Assembly: GCA_003456455.1 (NCBI GenBank)
Contig: DMRV01000403.1
Span: 1-6,211, forward strand
Source of the DNA: Flavobacteriales bacterium
GTDB taxonomy: Bacteria; Bacteroidota; Bacteroidia; UBA10329
Reading direction: 5' to 3'
DNA: 6,211 nt
The notes under the pieces were generated by a model that searched no databases, was not told where the DNA came from, and saw only the letters and a program-made list of their open reading frames with translations. The position numbers and the translations under genes were made by a program. Numbering within the stretch: position 1 is the stretch's first letter; the number at the start of each line of letters is the position of its first letter. Positions 1 through 5,530 of the stretch are shown here, in pieces.

Positions 1-165
1 ATCTTCAAAAGATGGTCTAAAAAAACCCTTCGCTTCATCGAAATCGGAAATGCCGCGATTTATGAGCAGTTGCGCTACATCTCCCTTAACGCCCAGTTGT
101 TCGCACAATTCACTTACCTGTGCCGGTTCGGCCAGTTCAGAATATTTCCATACGGTTTCAAGCAT
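1..165 (-). CDS. recJ: Single-stranded-DNA-specific exonuclease RecJ, N-terminal fragment (runs off the left edge)
   Basis: Only the first 55 codons are present. The reading is MLETVWKYSELAEP..., then LLINRGISDFDEAKGFFRPS at about residues 33-52 and FED at the edge. The pattern 'LL..RGI..F.EA..FFRPS.ED' after a leading W is the typical N-terminus of RecJ, the 5'-to-3' single-strand DNA exonuclease of recombination and mismatch repair, a DHH-family phosphoesterase. The DHH catalytic motifs would lie further along and are not in the window, so activity cannot be judged. The start is well constrained: an in-frame TAA at 177-175 lies four codons upstream, and ATG 165-163 is the only usual start codon after it. 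There is no Shine-Dalgarno. The gene follows frr on the same strand, but an intrinsic terminator ends only 11 bases before the ATG, so expression probably depends on read-through or an internal promoter. The identification rests on a short fragment. Confidence 0.82.
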   Translation of the reverse strand, partial: MLETVWKYSELAEPAQVSELCEQLGVKGDVAQLLINRGISDFDEAKGFFRPSFED

Positions 166-176
166 GGGATGAATTT

Positions 177-212
177 AAAAACAAAAAGCCCCATGTCAAT
201 CGACACAGGGCT
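177..212 (-). terminator. Intrinsic terminator after frr
   Basis: Read on the minus strand, AGCCCTGTGTC (212-202), loop GATT, and GACATGGGGCT (197-187) form an 11-bp stem. The U-rich tract TTTTGTTTTT (186-177) follows. Two of the pairs are G-U in the minus-strand RNA but become C/A mismatches in the plus-strand RNA. Together with the tract on one side only, this shows it works in the frr direction. It lies 24 bases after the frr stop and directly before recJ. Confidence 0.9.
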
Positions 213-236
213 CTCATAAATTTTAAGTCTTGACTG

Positions 237-800
237 TTAAATGGTCATGATGTCTACTTCCTTCGCAGATACTAGAGTATCAACCTTATTCGAAAAATCG
301 GTAGTCATATCTTGAACTTCTGCTTCTGCGGATTTTGCTCGATCTTCTGATAACCCATCTTTCTGTAATGCCTTGATTTCATCGTTAGCATCTTTTCGCG
401 CGTTACGAATAGATACTTTTCCTTGCTCGGCAACAGCTTTCGCTTGTTTCACAAGGTCACGTCTTCGTTCCTCAGTCAATGGCGGAATAGAAATACGTAC
501 CACCTTACCATCGTTACCTGGATTAAACCCAAGGTTTGCACGCATAATTCCTTTTTCAATCTCTTCGAGAATCCCTTTCTCAAATGGCTGAATCATCAAC
601 GTTTTTGAATCAGGGGTATTTACGTTCGCTACATTCTTCAACGGTACATTAGAGCCGTAATATTCAACCTGCACGCTTGTTAGCATAGCCGGACTTGCCT
701 TTCCGGCACGGATACGCGCAAGTTCATGTTCCAAGCGCTCCATGGCGCTTTCCATTCCCTCTTTTGCAGAGTCAAAAATGAATTGTAAATCTTCTTCCAT
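237..800 (-). CDS. frr: Ribosome recycling factor
   Basis: RRF splits post-termination 70S ribosomes into subunits together with EF-G and is essential in the cytoplasm. The protein has 187 residues, against about 185 for the family. It carries RAGKASPAML at 31-40, the domain II segment around VEYYGSNVPL (45-54), NLGFNPGNDGKVVRISIPPL at 89-108, TEERRRDLVKQAK at 109-121, and IRNARKDAND at 131-140, whose arginines (Arg132 included) lie in the domain I helical bundle that binds 23S rRNA. It ends in KEVDIMTI, close to the usual family ending. The ATG at 800-798 gives a family-length N-terminus. The leader is A/T rich with no Shine-Dalgarno, as is normal in Bacteroidota. It follows pyrH by 34 bases with no terminator between, so the two are probably co-transcribed, and it ends at the terminator 177-212. 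The TAA stop at 239-237 is intact. Nothing is odd in the protein. Confidence 0.97.
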   Translation of the reverse strand: MEEDLQFIFDSAKEGMESAMERLEHELARIRAGKASPAMLTSVQVEYYGSNVPLKNVANVNTPDSKTLMIQPFEKGILEEIEKGIMRANLGFNPGNDGKVVRISIPPLTEERRRDLVKQAKAVAEQGKVSIRNARKDANDEIKALQKDGLSEDRAKSAEAEVQDMTTDFSNKVDTLVSAKEVDIMTI

Positions 801-834
801 GATAGAAATTTGTGCGAAAAATAGTAAAACGAGA

Positions 835-1548
835 CTAACCTTCTACCAACGTCCCAACAGTTTCGCCCGATATAATACGAGCAAGGTTCCCACCTTCGTC
901 CATATTGAACACGATAATTGGCAAATTATTCTCCTTACAGAGGGTGAAAGCAGTCATATCCATCACGTTCAAACCTCTATCATATACTTCACTGAAGCTG
1001 ATAGTCTCGAACTTCTCCGCTGAGCTGTCCTTCTCGGGATCCGCAGTATAAATACCGTCCACACGTGTTCCTTTTAGAATCACTTCGGCTTCTACCTCAA
1101 TGGCACGAAGGGAAGCTGCTGAGTCGGTTGTGAAGTATGGGTTTCCTGTTCCAGCACCGAAAATTACCACTCGGCCTCTTTCTAAGTGACGAACAGCCCT
1201 TCTACGAATGAATGGCTCCGCAATCTCGTCCATCTTAATGGCCGACATCAAACGTGTCTTAACCTTGAGGTTCTCAAGAGAAGACTGTAACGCCATGCTG
1301 TTTATCATCGTGGCAAGCATTCCCATGTAATCGCCTTGCACACGATCCATGCCGCCTTCAGCAGCCTGAATACCGCGAAAAATGTTTCCTCCACCAATTA
1401 CAATGGCAACCTCAACACCTGAACTAGCTATCTCTTTGATTTCTTGAGCATACTGCCCCAGTCTATCGTGGTCAATTCCAAATTGTTTGTTTCCCATCAG
1501 CGATTCTCCGCTGAGCTTTAGGAGAACTCTTTTGTACTTCACATCCAT
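835..1548 (-). CDS. pyrH: Uridylate kinase (UMP kinase)
   Basis: This enzyme phosphorylates UMP to UDP with ATP, feeding UTP and CTP synthesis. It belongs to the amino-acid-kinase fold family, forms hexamers, and is unrelated to eukaryotic UMP/CMP kinases. The protein has 237 residues, normal for the family. Visible motifs are the phosphate-binding LKLSGES (10-16), GGGNIFRG (52-59), GDYMGMLAT (72-80), FGAGTGNPYFTTDSAA (130-145) for UMP binding, KGTRVDGIYTADP (159-171) for ATP, and MDMTAF near residue 197. The ATG at 1548-1546 gives the family-typical MDVKYKRVLLKLSGE. It lies after tsf, separated from it by a strong terminator whose U tract ends 25 bases before the ATG. No TAnnTTTG box is seen in that short leader, so its promoter is unclear; read-through from the ribosomal operon or a promoter inside tsf are the options. 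It is followed by frr, the widely conserved pyrH-frr pair. Confidence 0.97.
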   Translation of the reverse strand: MDVKYKRVLLKLSGESLMGNKQFGIDHDRLGQYAQEIKEIASSGVEVAIVIGGGNIFRGIQAAEGGMDRVQGDYMGMLATMINSMALQSSLENLKVKTRLMSAIKMDEIAEPFIRRRAVRHLERGRVVIFGAGTGNPYFTTDSAASLRAIEVEAEVILKGTRVDGIYTADPEKDSSAEKFETISFSEVYDRGLNVMDMTAFTLCKENNLPIIVFNMDEGGNLARIISGETVGTLVEG

Positions 1549-1573
1549 GGTGCGATTTTAAACTTTTTAGGGC

Positions 1574-1603
1574 AAAAAAAAAGAGGATTTAAATCCTCTT
1601 TTT
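1574..1603 (-). terminator. Intrinsic terminator after tsf
   Basis: Positions 1578-1603 are a perfect 26-bp palindrome centred on TTTAAA. The core GAGGATTTAAATCCTC (1598-1583 on the minus strand) is followed on the minus strand by nine T residues (1582-1574). The upstream A-rich flank could also pair with the U tract. By symmetry it could act in both directions, but both flanking genes run on the minus strand and the longer T run is on that side. It ends the rplM-rpsI-rpsB-tsf transcript 10 bases after the tsf stop. Confidence 0.9.
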
Positions 1604-1613
1604 AATTTCTTTA

Positions 1614-2444
1614 TTAACTACCAAGCGAAAACCGCTTGAAATCGGTAACCGTTAACTCTGGGTCCGCACCTTTAAGGTAGTTAGCAACACTTTGCTTATT
1701 GTCTTTAATGAAAGCTTGCTCCATCAAAGTGTTTTCCTTGAAGAACTTACCCAAACGTCCTTGAGCAATTTTCTCGGCCATAGCCTCAGGTTTCCCTTCT
1801 TGGATGGCTAATTCTTTTCCTATTTCAATTTCTTTAGCAATAACCTCGTCTGAAACTGCCTCTTTGTTCAAAGCAACTGGTGCCATTGCTGCAGCTTGCA
1901 TCGCTACATCACGTCCCAATTCTTCAAAACCAGCTTTGTTCAAACCTACAATTGTTCCAACTCTGTTTCCAGGGTGGTTGTAAGCAACAACTGTTTCAGC
2001 TTCAATAACTTCAAGCCCAGAAACTGCAATCTTCTCACCAGTTTTACCTGTAAGTTCAATAATAGCTTCAGAAACTGGAGTGCCATTATAAGTAGCAGCA
2101 ACCAACGCCTCAGCACTTGAAAGGTTATTCTCAAAAGCGAGATCAAGCAATCCGTTTGCAAAACCAATGAAATCATCAGTCTTCGCAACAAAATCAGTTT
2201 CGCAGCTTAGGTTAAGTAAAACGGCTTTATTTCCGTTTACTTTTCCAAGAACCATTCCCTCAGCAGCATCACGGTCAGAACGCTTTGCAGCAACTTTCTG
2301 TCCTTGCTTTCTTAGTAGGTCAATTGCAGCATCGAAATCGCCTGCAGCCTCAACTAAGGCTTTCTTGCAATCCATCATTCCTGCACCTGTCTTCTTTCTT
2401 AGCTCATTTACCTGAGCGGCAGTAATCTTCACTGTAGCTTCCAC
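1614..2444 (-). CDS. tsf: Translation elongation factor Ts (GTG start)
   Basis: EF-Ts exchanges GDP for GTP on EF-Tu. From the GTG at 2444 the protein has 276 residues, a normal bacterial length. It has an N-terminal UBA-like helical domain with LRKKTGAGMMDCKKALVEA (15-33). The conserved CETDFVAK (81-88) is the EF-Tu contact region that displaces Mg2+ and nucleotide. Core repeats include NHPGNRVGTIV (156-166), and a helical C-terminal part around 200-250 follows. There is no ATG start: the first ATG codons encode Met23 and Met24 inside the conserved GAGMMDC, too late to be the start. Two in-frame GTGs are possible, 2444-2442 and 2432-2430. The second gives MKITAAQVNELRKKTGAG, which looks more like family N-termini, so the true protein may have 272 residues. 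It follows rpsB by 12 bases in the same reading frame. It ends with tandem TAA codons at 1616-1611, just before the terminator. Confidence 0.96.
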   Translation of the reverse strand: MEATVKITAAQVNELRKKTGAGMMDCKKALVEAAGDFDAAIDLLRKQGQKVAAKRSDRDAAEGMVLGKVNGNKAVLLNLSCETDFVAKTDDFIGFANGLLDLAFENNLSSAEALVAATYNGTPVSEAIIELTGKTGEKIAVSGLEVIEAETVVAYNHPGNRVGTIVGLNKAGFEELGRDVAMQAAAMAPVALNKEAVSDEVIAKEIEIGKELAIQEGKPEAMAEKIAQGRLGKFFKENTLMEQAFIKDNKQSVANYLKGADPELTVTDFKRFSLGS

Positions 2445-2456
2445 TTTCGTATAATA

Positions 2457-3266
2457 TTAGGCTTCTTTTTTCTCTTCGGCTGATGCTTCAGGAGCTGCAA
2501 CTTCTTTTGTAGCTTCTTTCTTAGCTACAACTTCCTTTTTAGCTTCTTCCTTTGCTTCAACTTCTTTGTCTTTCCCTGCTTTTCTTTCAGCAAGACCTGC
2601 TGCAACAGCGTCAGTCATCGCCTTAACGATAAGCTCAATCGATTTTGCTGCATCATCATTTGATGGGATTGCAAAATCAACATCCTTCGGATTTGCATTG
2701 GTATCAACCATCGCAAACGTTGGAATATTCAATCGGTGTGCTTCGTTTACGGCAATGTGCTCCTTAATTACATCAACAATAAAAATTGCAGATGGAAGAC
2801 GAGTAAGGTCTTGGATAGAACCAAGGTCTCTTTCAAGTTTTGCACGCTGACGAGTAATCATCAATCGCTCACGCTTTGACATTGTAGCCCACGTTCCATC
2901 AGCCTCCATTCTATCAATAGTTCCCATCTTCTTGATGGCTTTACGGATAGTTGCAAAGTTTGTAAGCATTCCTCCTGGCCATCTTTCGGTAACGTAAGGC
3001 ATGTTTACACGACTTGCTTCACGAGCGATGATTCCTTGTGCTTGCTTCTTAGTAGCAACAAAAAGAACCTTCTTACCAGAACGAGCCATCGCTTGAATCG
3101 CTTTACAAGCTTCGTCCAATTTGGCCGATGTCTTGTTAAGGTCGATAATGTGCGTACCGTTCTTCTCCATGAAGATGTATGGAGCCATTGCTGGATTCCA
3201 TTTTCTCTTTAGGTGTCCGAAATGAACACCTGATTCTAGCATTTCCTGTACTGTAGGTTGAGCCAT
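2457..3266 (-). CDS. rpsB: 30S ribosomal protein S2 (uS2) with charged C-terminal tail
   Basis: S2 binds late on the back of the small subunit and is needed for S1 or equivalent binding and for initiation. The protein has 269 residues. The S2 core runs from about 1 to 228: LESGVHFGHLKRKWNPAMAP (10-29, first S2 signature), ATKKQAQ (71-77), RWPGGMLTNF (95-104), and PSAIFIVDVIKEHIAVNEA (158-176), the second signature. Residues 229-269 form a Lys/Glu/Ala-rich low-complexity tail with imperfect KEEAKKEV / KKEATKEV units that the 241-residue E. coli protein lacks in this form. Such tails are common in this phylum and are probably disordered. The ATG at 3266-3264 gives the canonical MAQPTVQEMLESGVHFGH. 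The gene lies 39 bases after rpsI and 12 bases before tsf, in the operon started at the rplM promoter. No Shine-Dalgarno is visible. Confidence 0.98.
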   Translation of the reverse strand: MAQPTVQEMLESGVHFGHLKRKWNPAMAPYIFMEKNGTHIIDLNKTSAKLDEACKAIQAMARSGKKVLFVATKKQAQGIIAREASRVNMPYVTERWPGGMLTNFATIRKAIKKMGTIDRMEADGTWATMSKRERLMITRQRAKLERDLGSIQDLTRLPSAIFIVDVIKEHIAVNEAHRLNIPTFAMVDTNANPKDVDFAIPSNDDAAKSIELIVKAMTDAVAAGLAERKAGKDKEVEAKEEAKKEVVAKKEATKEVAAPEASAEEKKEA

Positions 3267-3305
3267 TGAAATAGTATTGTTTTGAAAAATCTTTTAACCG
3301 ATTGA

Positions 3306-3692
3306 TTAACGCTTGCTGAACTGGAATTTCTTCCTTGCTTTCTTCTGACCGAATTTCTTACGTTCCACCATTCTTGGGTCACGCGTCATCAATCCGAGTT
3401 TCTTCAAAGCAGGCTTCACAGTCTCATCCTCTTTCACCAATGCTCTTGCAATAGCAAGCGAAAGCGCTTCGGCCTGACCTGTTATTCCTCCACCGCTGAT
3501 ACTAGCTTTAACATCATACTTACCATCAACCTCTAAAACATTGAATGGCCTTCTGATTGTATCTTGAAGCAATGACGTTGGGAAATACTCCTTAGCGTCC
3601 TTACCGTTAATTACAATTGCACCTTTACCTGCTTTCACGTAAACGCGAGCAACTGCAGTTTTTCTTCTTCCTAATGTGTTGATTACTTCCAT
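3306..3692 (-). CDS. rpsI: 30S ribosomal protein S9 (uS9)
   Basis: S9 sits in the head of the small subunit, and its C-terminal tail reaches the P-site tRNA. The protein has 128 residues, normal for the family. It begins with the family-typical LGRRKTAVARVYVKAGKG (7-24). It contains SGGGITGQAEALSLAIARAL (66-85) and the basic end TRDPRMVERKKFGQKKARK followed by FQFSKR, with the invariant terminal Ser-Lys-Arg present. The ATG at 3692-3690 lies 13 bases after the rplM stop, with no Shine-Dalgarno between, which suggests translational coupling or leader-independent initiation. The rplM-rpsI pair is one of the most conserved gene pairs in bacteria. No defect is seen. Confidence 0.98.
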   Translation of the reverse strand: MEVINTLGRRKTAVARVYVKAGKGAIVINGKDAKEYFPTSLLQDTIRRPFNVLEVDGKYDVKASISGGGITGQAEALSLAIARALVKEDETVKPALKKLGLMTRDPRMVERKKFGQKKARKKFQFSKR

Positions 3693-3705
3693 CTATCTAG
3701 GATAA

Positions 3706-4152
3706 TCAGTTAAGTGAAATAGTTTGTGGCTTCTGAGCTTCATGCGGATGTTCTGTTCCAGCATAAGCAAACATGTTTTTGAAGAGCGCTCTTCCCAATT
3801 TACTTTTAGGAAGCATTCCTCGAACAGCTTTTGTCACCAAACCCGTTGGGTCCTTTGCCAAAACCTGATCTACGCTTCTTAAACGCTGACCCCCAGGAAA
3901 ACCTGTGTGGTGCATGTACTTTTTAGTGTCTCTTTTGTTTCCAGAAAGCTCAACTTTCTCCGCATTGATAACGATTACGTTATCGCCACAATCGACATGT
4001 GGAGTAAAGTTTACTTTATTTTTTCCGCGTAGTCTGTACGCAATCGTAGATGCCAATCTACCAAGGGTTTGTCCCTCAGCATCGATAAGAACCCATTCCT
4101 TATTGACGGTGTTCTTATTGGCAGAAACGGTTTTAAAGCTTGGTGCGTTCAC
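3706..4152 (-). CDS. rplM: 50S ribosomal protein L13 (uL13), GTG start
   Basis: L13 is an early-assembling large-subunit protein that binds 23S rRNA. The protein has 148 residues. It shows NKEWVLIDAEGQTLGRLAS (17-35), the RGKNKVNFTPHVDCGDNVIV stretch at 42-61, NAEKVELSGNK (63-73), YMHHTGFPGG (79-88), AVRGMLPKSKLGR (109-121) and YAGTEHPHEAQKPQ (130-143), all standard for the family. The start is GTG at 4152-4150, giving MNAPSFKTVSANKNTVNKEW, which matches Bacteroidota L13 N-termini. The in-frame TGA at 4173-4171 rules out a start further upstream, and there is no in-frame ATG near it. This is the first gene of the L13-S9-S2-EF-Ts operon, with its own promoter (4211-4238) and a structured leader. 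In E. coli the rplM-rpsI operon is repressed by L13 at translation; whether this leader does the same is inference only. Confidence 0.97.
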   Translation of the reverse strand: MNAPSFKTVSANKNTVNKEWVLIDAEGQTLGRLASTIAYRLRGKNKVNFTPHVDCGDNVIVINAEKVELSGNKRDTKKYMHHTGFPGGQRLRSVDQVLAKDPTGLVTKAVRGMLPKSKLGRALFKNMFAYAGTEHPHEAQKPQTISLN

Positions 4153-4182
4153 TTCAATATTGTTTTCAGTTCATCAAAAGAG

Positions 4183-4214
4183 TTTGCACTCCTCCCCAAA
4201 TTTGGGGGTGCAAA
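4183..4214 (-). repeat. Interrupted inverted repeat in the rplM leader, overlapping the promoter
   Basis: On the minus strand, TTTGCAC (4214-4208) pairs with GTGCAAA (4189-4183), and CCCCAAA (4207-4201) pairs with TTTGGGG (4200-4194). Four bases, AGGA (4193-4190), are unpaired on one side. That is 14 complementary pairs. The outer left arm shares its TTTG with the -7 promoter element, so the full structure may not be contained in the RNA. The inner CCCC/GGGG hairpin would lie at or very near the RNA 5' end. It may be an operator, an RNA-stabilising 5' hairpin or part of a ribosomal-protein leader; none of these is proven. The piece GGGGAGGAG (4197-4189) is the purine-rich strand of this structure. 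Confidence 0.75.
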
Positions 4215-4238
4215 GATATTACTATTTTATTGAATCAA
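4211..4238 (-). promoter_or_regulatory. Promoter of the rplM-rpsI-rpsB-tsf operon
   Basis: On the minus strand, TTG (4238-4236) is followed after 17 bases by TATCTTTG (4218-4211). This is an exact match to the Bacteroidetes primary-sigma consensus TTG / TAnnTTTG. A second TTG, directly upstream at 4241-4239, gives a 20-base spacing. Transcription should begin a few bases further, around 4208-4203, giving a leader of about 50-55 bases before the GTG. The -33 element lies just 18 bases past the kbl stop codon. Confidence 0.8.
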
Positions 4239-4256
4239 CAATGGTTTGTCGATAAT

Positions 4257-5447
4257 TCATTTCAACACCCCAAGTTCTTTACCAACTGAGGTAAACGCCT
4301 CAATGGCCTTGTCGAGGTGTTTTAAGCTGTGTGCAGCGGATATTTGAACTCGAATTCGAGCTTGTCCCTTCCCTACAACGGGGTAGAAAAAACCAATGGC
4401 ATAAATTTCTTTTTCAAGAAGTTTATCGGCAAACTGCTGCGCAAGTTTCGCATCATAAAGCATAATTGGCACAATCGGACTGTCGCCATCTTTCAAATCG
4501 AAGCCTGCTTTTTGCACACCTTCTTTAAAGTATTTGGTGTTTGTCTCCAGCTTATCGCGAAGCTCGGTTGACGAACCAAGTAAATCGAAAACCTTACTTG
4601 CTGCTCCAACAATTGAAGGCGCCAAAGAATTAGAGAAAAGATAAGGCCTTGATCGTTGACGAAGCATTTCAATTACTTCTTTCTTTCCAGAAGTAAAACC
4701 GCCCATTGCACCACCAAGTGCTTTTCCTAATGTGCTAGTAATAATATCAACACGCCCCATTACACTATTATACTCGTGTGTTCCACGACCGGTCTTTCCT
4801 ATAAAACCAGTTGCATGACAGTCATCAACCATTACCAATGCATTGTACTTATCTGCTAGATCACAAATCTTATCCAGTTTAGCGATATCACCATCCATAG
4901 AAAAGACCCCGTCAGTAACGATAATTCTATGTCGCTGAGCCTGAGATGCTTTTAATTGTTCTTCCAAATCGGCCATATTACTGTGTTTGTAACGATAACG
5001 AGCAGCTTTACACAAGCGCACACCATCTATAATGGAAGCATGATTCAGCTCATCGCTAATTATGGCATCATCGGCAGAAAATAACGGCTCAAATACACCA
5101 CCGTTTGCATCAAAACAAGCAGCATATAGTATGGTGTCTTCCATCCCAAGGAAATTGGAAATCTTTTCTTCTAGGCCTTTATGAATGTCTTGCGTTCCGC
5201 AGATAAAACGCACCGATGACATGCCAAAACCATGAGAATCTAACGTGTCTTTCGCTCCTTTAATTACTTCAGGGTGTGAAGAAAGACCGAGGTAATTATT
5301 GGCACACATAATAACTACATCTTGTCCTGTGCTTACCTGTACTTCTGCTCCTTGCGGAGTTGTAATAATGCGTTCTCTCTTATAAAGCCCGGCTTCTTCA
5401 ATTGACTTCAATTCTTCGGCTAGAAACCCTTGTAATTCTCCGTACAT
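4257..5447 (-). CDS. kbl: Glycine C-acetyltransferase (2-amino-3-ketobutyrate CoA ligase)
   Basis: A PLP enzyme of the alpha-oxoamine synthase family. It cleaves 2-amino-3-ketobutyrate with CoA to glycine and acetyl-CoA, the second step of threonine breakdown after threonine dehydrogenase. The protein has 396 residues, against 398 in E. coli, with close resemblance along its length. It has CANNYLGLSSHP (48-59), SHGFGMSSVRFICGTQD (71-87), CFDANGG (111-117), LNHASIIDGVRLCKA (134-148) with the PLP-stacking His136, TDGVFSMDGD (178-187), VDDCHATGF (207-215) with the Asp that holds the PLP nitrogen, and TSTLGKALGG (237-246) with Lys242 as the Schiff-base lysine. Near the end, GFFYPVVGKGQARIR (352-366) carries the carboxylate-binding Arg. 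E. coli has DDSHA where this has DDCHA. The ATG at 5447-5445 matches the family start. No tdh gene is adjacent in the window. No terminator separates it from rplM downstream. It is divergent from the SOD gene. Confidence 0.95.
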   Translation of the reverse strand: MYGELQGFLAEELKSIEEAGLYKRERIITTPQGAEVQVSTGQDVVIMCANNYLGLSSHPEVIKGAKDTLDSHGFGMSSVRFICGTQDIHKGLEEKISNFLGMEDTILYAACFDANGGVFEPLFSADDAIISDELNHASIIDGVRLCKAARYRYKHSNMADLEEQLKASQAQRHRIIVTDGVFSMDGDIAKLDKICDLADKYNALVMVDDCHATGFIGKTGRGTHEYNSVMGRVDIITSTLGKALGGAMGGFTSGKKEVIEMLRQRSRPYLFSNSLAPSIVGAASKVFDLLGSSTELRDKLETNTKYFKEGVQKAGFDLKDGDSPIVPIMLYDAKLAQQFADKLLEKEIYAIGFFYPVVGKGQARIRVQISAAHSLKHLDKAIEAFTSVGKELGVLK

Positions 5448-5467
5448 ATTATTTTGATTTGGGATTA

Positions 5468-5475
5468 CAAAAGTA
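5468..5475 (-). promoter_or_regulatory. Probable -7 box of the kbl promoter
   Basis: On the minus strand the sequence is TACTTTTG, an exact TAnnTTTG match, ending 20 bases before the kbl ATG. This would give a very short, A-rich leader of about 15 bases. No TTG occurs at the expected 17-23 base distance upstream, so the promoter may be weak or need an activator. An inverted repeat overlaps its upstream edge. Confidence 0.6.
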
Positions 5476-5488
5476 ACCGATTGGTTAC
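5473..5488. promoter_or_regulatory. Perfect inverted repeat between kbl and the SOD gene, candidate operator
   Basis: GTAACC (5473-5478), spacer GATT, GGTTAC (5483-5488). It is a perfect 6+4+6 dyad in the 129-bp divergent intergenic region. It overlaps the kbl -7 box by three bases and fills the -33/-7 spacer, a position that would suit repression of kbl. It lies about 60 bases upstream of the predicted SOD transcription start, a position that would suit activation. Its size and symmetry fit binding by a dimeric helix-turn-helix regulator, but the regulator is unknown. It has no T tract on either side, so it is not a terminator. Confidence 0.5.
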
Positions 5489-5530
5489 ACTCATTTTACG
5501 ATTGAAAGAACAAGCCCAAAGTCCGATTGT

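Noticed and set aside
742..1023. Open frame of 93 codons on the plus strand over the frr/pyrH junction
   Set aside because: It overlaps two conserved genes on the opposite strand and has no recognisable protein features or promoter.
1578..1603. Palindrome as a protein-binding operator for pyrH
   Set aside because: Its place 10 bases after a stop codon, followed by nine T residues, is fully explained by an intrinsic terminator.
2460..2583. Repetitive AGCTTC/TTCTTT DNA as a repeat element or CRISPR-like array
   Set aside because: It is inside the rpsB reading frame and encodes the Lys/Glu/Ala tail. Unit lengths are irregular and there are no spacers.
4183..4214. Inverted repeat as the kbl terminator
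   Set aside because: The downstream bases on the minus strand are CTCTTTTG, not a proper U tract, and the repeat overlaps a clear promoter for rplM. A weak terminator role cannot be fully excluded.
3905..4255. Open frame of 116 codons on the plus strand across rplM and its leader
   Set aside because: It is antisense to the well-supported rplM, its product resembles no family I know, and it runs through the rplM promoter and leader. It is a by-product of the L13 codons.
4257..5447. 8-amino-7-oxononanoate synthase (BioF) or another alpha-oxoamine synthase instead of Kbl
   Set aside because: The segments SHGFGMSSVRFICGTQD, LNHASIIDGVRLCKA and GFFYPVVGKGQARIR match Kbl closely, the length matches Kbl, and there are no biotin genes nearby.
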